Source of the DNA: a virus
Direction: 5' to 3' (one strand)
Length of the DNA stretch: 64,000 nucleotides
Virus record (IMG/VR): IMGVR_UViG_3300044591_000896
Location: 1 to 64,000 of that record
A program made the translations under genes and the position numbers. Within the stretch, counting starts at the first letter, position 1, and each line of letters opens with the position of its first letter. Below, in pieces: positions 60,505-64,000 of the stretch. Below the pieces are notes generated by a model. It saw only the letters and a program-made list of their open reading frames with translations. It was not told the DNA's origin and did not search any database.

Positions 60505-61495
60505 TTATTTCATCAGCCAATTCTGTAACTACTTCTGGATTTTCTTTTAAGTAAGCAACTGCTTTTGCACGTCCCTGAAGTCTTTCTCCATTGACAGTAT
60601 ACCAAGCACCACCTTTTTCTACTACGCCAACCATTTCTGCAACATCTAATGTTTCTCCTACTGCATCTACTCCTAAGATTTCTCCTTGATAGTAGAAGTC
60701 GTATTGTCCTGAAAGATTAGGGGGGCCGAGTTTGTTGTAATCAATAATCCAATTGACTGGTCTGCCAACTCTTTGCTCAATGATTTTGTCACCAACTTTA
60801 ATGCCCGCTTTAATCGCATTAGCCTCAGCTTCTGAAGACCATAGCTTAATGACCGTGGAAGAGAAGAATTTAACTGCCATTCCTCCTGTCGGAATATGGG
60901 AGGCATGCATAGATCCAAATTGATTTCTTTGCTGTGAGATGAGTACCAATAGTGTATTTTTGTTTGCATAATTTAACATCTTGACTGCATGAGTCATATC
61001 CTTTGCTTCTGCTCCGATTTGCTTAGTGTCTTGCAAATCTTTCATTTCATTTCCATCTTTTTCAAAATAAATTGCTGGCAATAGTGCTGAGATTGAGTCT
61101 ACAACAATGATATCAACACCAGCATCCATTAGCTTTGTAGCAACATCAACCATATCATTTACAGTTTTTGCTGGTGAATAGATAAGAGAAGAGGAATCTA
61201 CTCCAAGCATTTCTGCCCAAGACTGGTCGTATGAAGCTTCAGCATCAATCCAAGCACATGTCTTTCCCTCTTTTTGTGCCATGCCAATCATCTGCAGACA
61301 GAAAGAAGACTTACCAGCAGACTTGTTTCCCCAAACTAAAACCTGTCTTCCATATCCAAGCCCACCTTTTAATGCCATGTTTAAACCAATGCTAGGTGTC
61401 AACTGCTTTTCAACTTTTACGTCTTGTGCAGACTGAACTCTTGCTCTAGTTTTTGGATCTAACTTTGCTAATATATCATTTATTTGTATAGTCAT
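60491..61495 (-). CDS. recA: RecA recombinase
   Basis: 334 residues. Walker A GNKSAGKSS (56-64), Walker B 'VDIIVVDSISALLPA' (near 126-140) and 'LLVLISQQRNQFG'. Forms filaments on single-stranded DNA for strand exchange. Start ATG behind AAAAGG; extended -10 TGCTATACT upstream. Confidence 0.92.
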   Translation of the reverse strand: MTIQINDILAKLDPKTRARVQSAQDVKVEKQLTPSIGLNMALKGGLGYGRQVLVWGNKSAGKSSFCLQMIGMAQKEGKTCAWIDAEASYDQSWAEMLGVDSSSLIYSPAKTVNDMVDVATKLMDAGVDIIVVDSISALLPAIYFEKDGNEMKDLQDTKQIGAEAKDMTHAVKMLNYANKNTLLVLISQQRNQFGSMHASHIPTGGMAVKFFSSTVIKLWSSEAEANAIKAGIKVGDKIIEQRVGRPVNWIIDYNKLGPPNLSGQYDFYYQGEILGVDAVGETLDVAEMVGVVEKGGAWYTVNGERLQGRAKAVAYLKENPEVVTELADEINARS

Positions 61496-61524
61496 ATAAA
61501 CCTTTTCTTTGTATTAGTATAGCA

Positions 61525-61866
61525 TTAAAACAAATTCCCGTGAAGCCTTTGTCTCTCTTTATTTTTATTTATTTTATTGTCCATTACTTCATCCAAAGAA
61601 TGTTCAACAAATCCTTCATTCATCATTGCAGCATAAAGGTCAAGTAGTCTAATAATTACATCAGCCATCTCTTCTACAATTTCTTCTGATCCTTTATCTT
61701 TACGAATAGCTTCTAGTACTTCAGTTACTTCTGAATGAACCAAGGCAAGCTTGTTGCCAATCTTGTCATATGTAATCTCGCCATCCCAAAAACCTTTTTC
61801 TAAAGCTAACTCATGTAGGACTGCTGCAAATGCATCAAGTCCATAATCAGTGCTTAGAGCTGTCAT
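61525..61866 (-). CDS. MazG-like nucleotide pyrophosphohydrolase
   Basis: 113 residues. 'ALVHSEVTEVLEAIRK' and 'EEIVEEMADVIIRLLDLY' supply the ExxE...ExxD metal site of MazG-type enzymes, which hydrolyse (d)NTPs or alarmones. Overlaps the next gene by 20 bp. Confidence 0.85.
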   Translation of the reverse strand: MTALSTDYGLDAFAAVLHELALEKGFWDGEITYDKIGNKLALVHSEVTEVLEAIRKDKGSEEIVEEMADVIIRLLDLYAAMMNEGFVEHSLDEVMDNKINKNKERQRLHGNLF

Positions 61867-62059
61867 CTTTTACCTTTAACTTAAATACAAATGTCTGATT
61901 ATCTGCATCATAATCAACCTGTAGTTCCTTGTCCTCATTTAAAGCATCAATTAAAACACTGGTAGGAACCATTAGCTCCTTGTGTGATTCTAATATTGCT
62001 ACTAATATCTTTGTAACATTTAGCTGTGCAAAGATATCCTCTGGTGCTTCTTCTGTCAT
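61847..62059 (-). CDS. Small hypothetical protein
   Basis: 70 residues; 'DIFAQLNVTKILVAILESHK' and 'DADNQTFVFKLKV'. ATGA overlap with the polymerase gene. Unknown. Confidence 0.6.
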   Translation of the reverse strand: MTEEAPEDIFAQLNVTKILVAILESHKELMVPTSVLIDALNEDKELQVDYDADNQTFVFKLKVKDDSSKH

Positions 62060-64000
62060 AGTATTTCCTTTATATTCAATGTGCCGTCATCTAATTTAGA
62101 TAGCACAACCTTACACTTCATTCCCTCTCGCATTTTAGCAAGAGACATCTTATACATTGTTGGGAAAGCAATAACTCTAGTTAATTCTTTATCCTTGTTA
62201 GACAATACAATATGGCTCATTTGTTTTCCAGCCTTTGTTGTATATGGAGTAAAGTTAACTACAATATACTCATCTTCCTCTAGGTCATATTCTTTTCTAT
62301 ATAGGTAGTCGACAAACAAATCATCTGACTTAGGATCAATATCGCTTACCTTAATATATCTGGCAATACGATTATCTCCAACTAAAATAAAGTACATCTG
62401 ATTGGTTTCAATTTGTGTTTGCTCTGTATGGAATAGACCAATAGAACCAGTTTCATCTACCAGTTCAACTCTTGCCCAGCCACTTCCACGCTTAATTGAT
62501 TTAACCATTCCAAACATTACAAATGAACCTAGGTCATCGAAGTCTTGAATTGGTCTTGCCTGCGCTTTAATACGTGGCGGAATTCCAGCTAAATTAAATG
62601 TTGGTATTCCTAGGTATTCGTAGTAGTTGTCTTTCTCGTTACCTTGTCTTGGATTATCGTCAAAAGCCGCACCACCGATGGAATTAAGAGCAGTGATAGC
62701 CCTGCTATTAATGCCGCTACCTTTTTTCGACGCCTTATCAATGAAATCAGCATAGTCTTTGTATGGTCTCTTTTCTATGATCTTGTTTGCAATACTGTCT
62801 GAGATAAACTTTACCTCAGCTAAACCAAATCTAATAGACTCTCCTTGTAAAGAGAAGTAAATATCAGACTCGTTAATGTGTGGAAGCTTGATACTCAAGC
62901 CAAGTCTTTTTGCTTCAATTAAATATTCTGTTCTTGCGTCCTTGTCATTTTCGTTTTTAAGAATCGAGAACATGAATTCCAAAGGATAATAAGTTTTGAG
63001 CCAAGCAGTATAGTAAGATAGCATAGAGTAAGCAACAGCATGGGAACGGTTAAAAGAATAACCTGCGTGAGCCTCAAAGTCATGCCATAGTTCTTCTGCT
63101 TTTTTCTTAGTAATGTGCTTTGAAGCCCCAGTAACAAACTGATCTTTGAATTGGTCGAACTCTTTTGCATCTTTCTTTTTACCAATAATCTTGCGTACCT
63201 TGTCGGCTTCAGACCAAGACATCCCTCCTAGGTGTACGCATGCCTGCATAACCTGCTCTTGATATATAATAACACCATATGTGTTTTCTGTAAAAGGCTT
63301 AAGAATGGTGTGCGTATATTCTACCGCTTCACGACCATGCTTACGATTAATATAAGATGCACCAACTGTATTCATCGCACCAGGGCGAACTAGGGCATTT
63401 GATGCAGCAAGATCTTCAAATTTGTCTACACCCATTTTCATTAAAAGGTTTGTGTATGGGGTTGCTTCTGCCTGAAACACTCCCTTTGTATAACCTTCTG
63501 AAAGCATTTGATAAACCTTTGGGTCATCCATAGATAGCCCAGAAAGATTAATATCCTTCTTGTGTCTTTTTTTAATTGAGCCAAGAGTGTCTGATATTAC
63601 AGATAAAGTTTTAAGACCTAGCGCATCTAGCTTAATAAGACCAATGTCTGCAACGGTATCCATATCATATGCTACAACAGGAATTCTTCCTGAAACTTTG
63701 TCCTGTGAGTCTTCACGAGATTCAACTGGGGCAAACTTTCGCAAGTCATCTTTTGCTACCACAACTCCAGCAGCATGTACTCCAACTGACCTGATTCTTC
63801 CACGAAGTCTGTCTGCAAGCCAAACTACTTCTGGGTACCGCAATCTAAATTCTTTTGTGTTTGGTGAGTCAATAAAATCTTCAAATGTATCTACAGACTT
63901 AAGTGCACGATTAACCTCTTGAAGTGGAACCATAAATACACGAGCAGCATCTCTAACAACTCCCTTATCCTTAAAGTAGGTATAGGTTGAAATAGAAGCA
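62056..64000 (-). CDS. dnaE: DNA polymerase III alpha subunit (DnaE-type), N-terminus beyond the window
   Basis: The frame is open to the window edge (an internal Met at 63933 is not the start). 'YEERLRGRIRSVGVHAAGVV'-type, 'FSRSHAVAYSML'-like 'YSFNRSHAVAYSMLSYYTAW' and 'VYQEQVMQ' segments fit the bacterial family C polymerase: 'GRIPVVAYDMDTVADIGLIK' holds catalytic Asp residues, and a C-terminal OB fold ('FGMVKSIKRGSGWARVELVD') follows. It replicates the phage DNA. The catalytic PHP and N-terminal regions lie outside the window. Confidence 0.9.
   Translation of the reverse strand, partial: ASISTYTYFKDKGVVRDAARVFMVPLQEVNRALKSVDTFEDFIDSPNTKEFRLRYPEVVWLADRLRGRIRSVGVHAAGVVVAKDDLRKFAPVESREDSQDKVSGRIPVVAYDMDTVADIGLIKLDALGLKTLSVISDTLGSIKKRHKKDINLSGLSMDDPKVYQMLSEGYTKGVFQAEATPYTNLLMKMGVDKFEDLAASNALVRPGAMNTVGASYINRKHGREAVEYTHTILKPFTENTYGVIIYQEQVMQACVHLGGMSWSEADKVRKIIGKKKDAKEFDQFKDQFVTGASKHITKKKAEELWHDFEAHAGYSFNRSHAVAYSMLSYYTAWLKTYYPLEFMFSILKNENDKDARTEYLIEAKRLGLSIKLPHINESDIYFSLQGESIRFGLAEVKFISDSIANKIIEKRPYKDYADFIDKASKKGSGINSRAITALNSIGGAAFDDNPRQGNEKDNYYEYLGIPTFNLAGIPPRIKAQARPIQDFDDLGSFVMFGMVKSIKRGSGWARVELVDETGSIGLFHTEQTQIETNQMYFILVGDNRIARYIKVSDIDPKSDDLFVDYLYRKEYDLEEDEYIVVNFTPYTTKAGKQMSHIVLSNKDKELTRVIAFPTMYKMSLAKMREGMKCKVVLSKLDDGTLNIKEIL

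Overview
The window looks like one contiguous piece of a double-stranded DNA tailed phage of an AT-rich actinobacterium. Phage hallmarks are a large terminase with an upstream small-subunit candidate, tail-fibre genes, holin candidates, a CHAP endolysin, RecA, SSB, a RuvC-like resolvase and a DnaE-type polymerase. The actinobacterial signal comes from a WhiB regulator, a GP88-family protein, a DUF7455-like zinc protein, an Lsr2-like DNA-binding peptide, a mycobacterial-style AhpC/AhpD pair and a proteasome-like hydrolase. The low GC suggests a streamlined aquatic actinobacterium as host, but that is inference. Both ends cut genes, so the genome is longer than the window.

Layout. 1-8.2 kb (minus): tail-fibre and other virion proteins, then a holin candidate. 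8.3-11.3 kb (minus): B12-dependent ribonucleotide reductase and a glycosyltransferase. 11.3-12.8 kb (plus): a membrane-anchored lysozyme-like protein, small genes, a possible sRNA and a terminator. 12.8-15.4 kb (minus): four Fe(II)/2-oxoglutarate oxygenase-like genes and tRNA-Ile, ending at a perfect 16-bp parS site. 15.6-27.9 kb (plus): about thirty-five mostly tiny early-type genes, tRNA-Asp and a dense array of regulatory DNA. 27.9-28.3 kb: non-coding, repeat-bearing. 28.3-64 kb (minus): small zinc proteins, sulfotransferases, glycosyltransferase, more oxygenases, secreted proteins (an Ala/Thr-rich protein, a subtilase, a PA14 protein), a DNA-repair glycosylase, a proteasome-like hydrolase, WhiB, a luciferase-like oxidoreductase, an APS-kinase/nucleotidyltransferase fusion, Hsp20, a nuclease, endolysin, AhpD/AhpC, terminase, sugar-modifying enzymes and the replication/recombination block.

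Regulation is the most striking part. The plus-strand early region has 15 copies (plus one weaker) of a promoter in which TGTCAG lies exactly 10 bp upstream of an extended -10 box, mostly followed by a conserved ACGAAAGG leader. Six perfect TGTGA-N6-TCACA sites (the CRP/GlxR consensus), plus three near matches, lie in the same region, most of them 40-60 bp upstream of these promoters. Three perfect DnaA boxes sit in repeated intergenic modules there. In contrast, many minus-strand units start with a -10 box six bases before the ATG, which implies leaderless mRNAs. With the parS site, this suggests a phage that reads host CRP, DnaA and ParB.

Metabolically, seven oxygenase-like proteins, two sulfotransferases with an APS kinase, three glycosyltransferases or nucleotidyltransferases and a methyltransferase point to extensive modification of glycans or proteins. 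NrdJ, thioredoxin, AhpC/AhpD and MazG-type enzymes support nucleotide supply and redox control.
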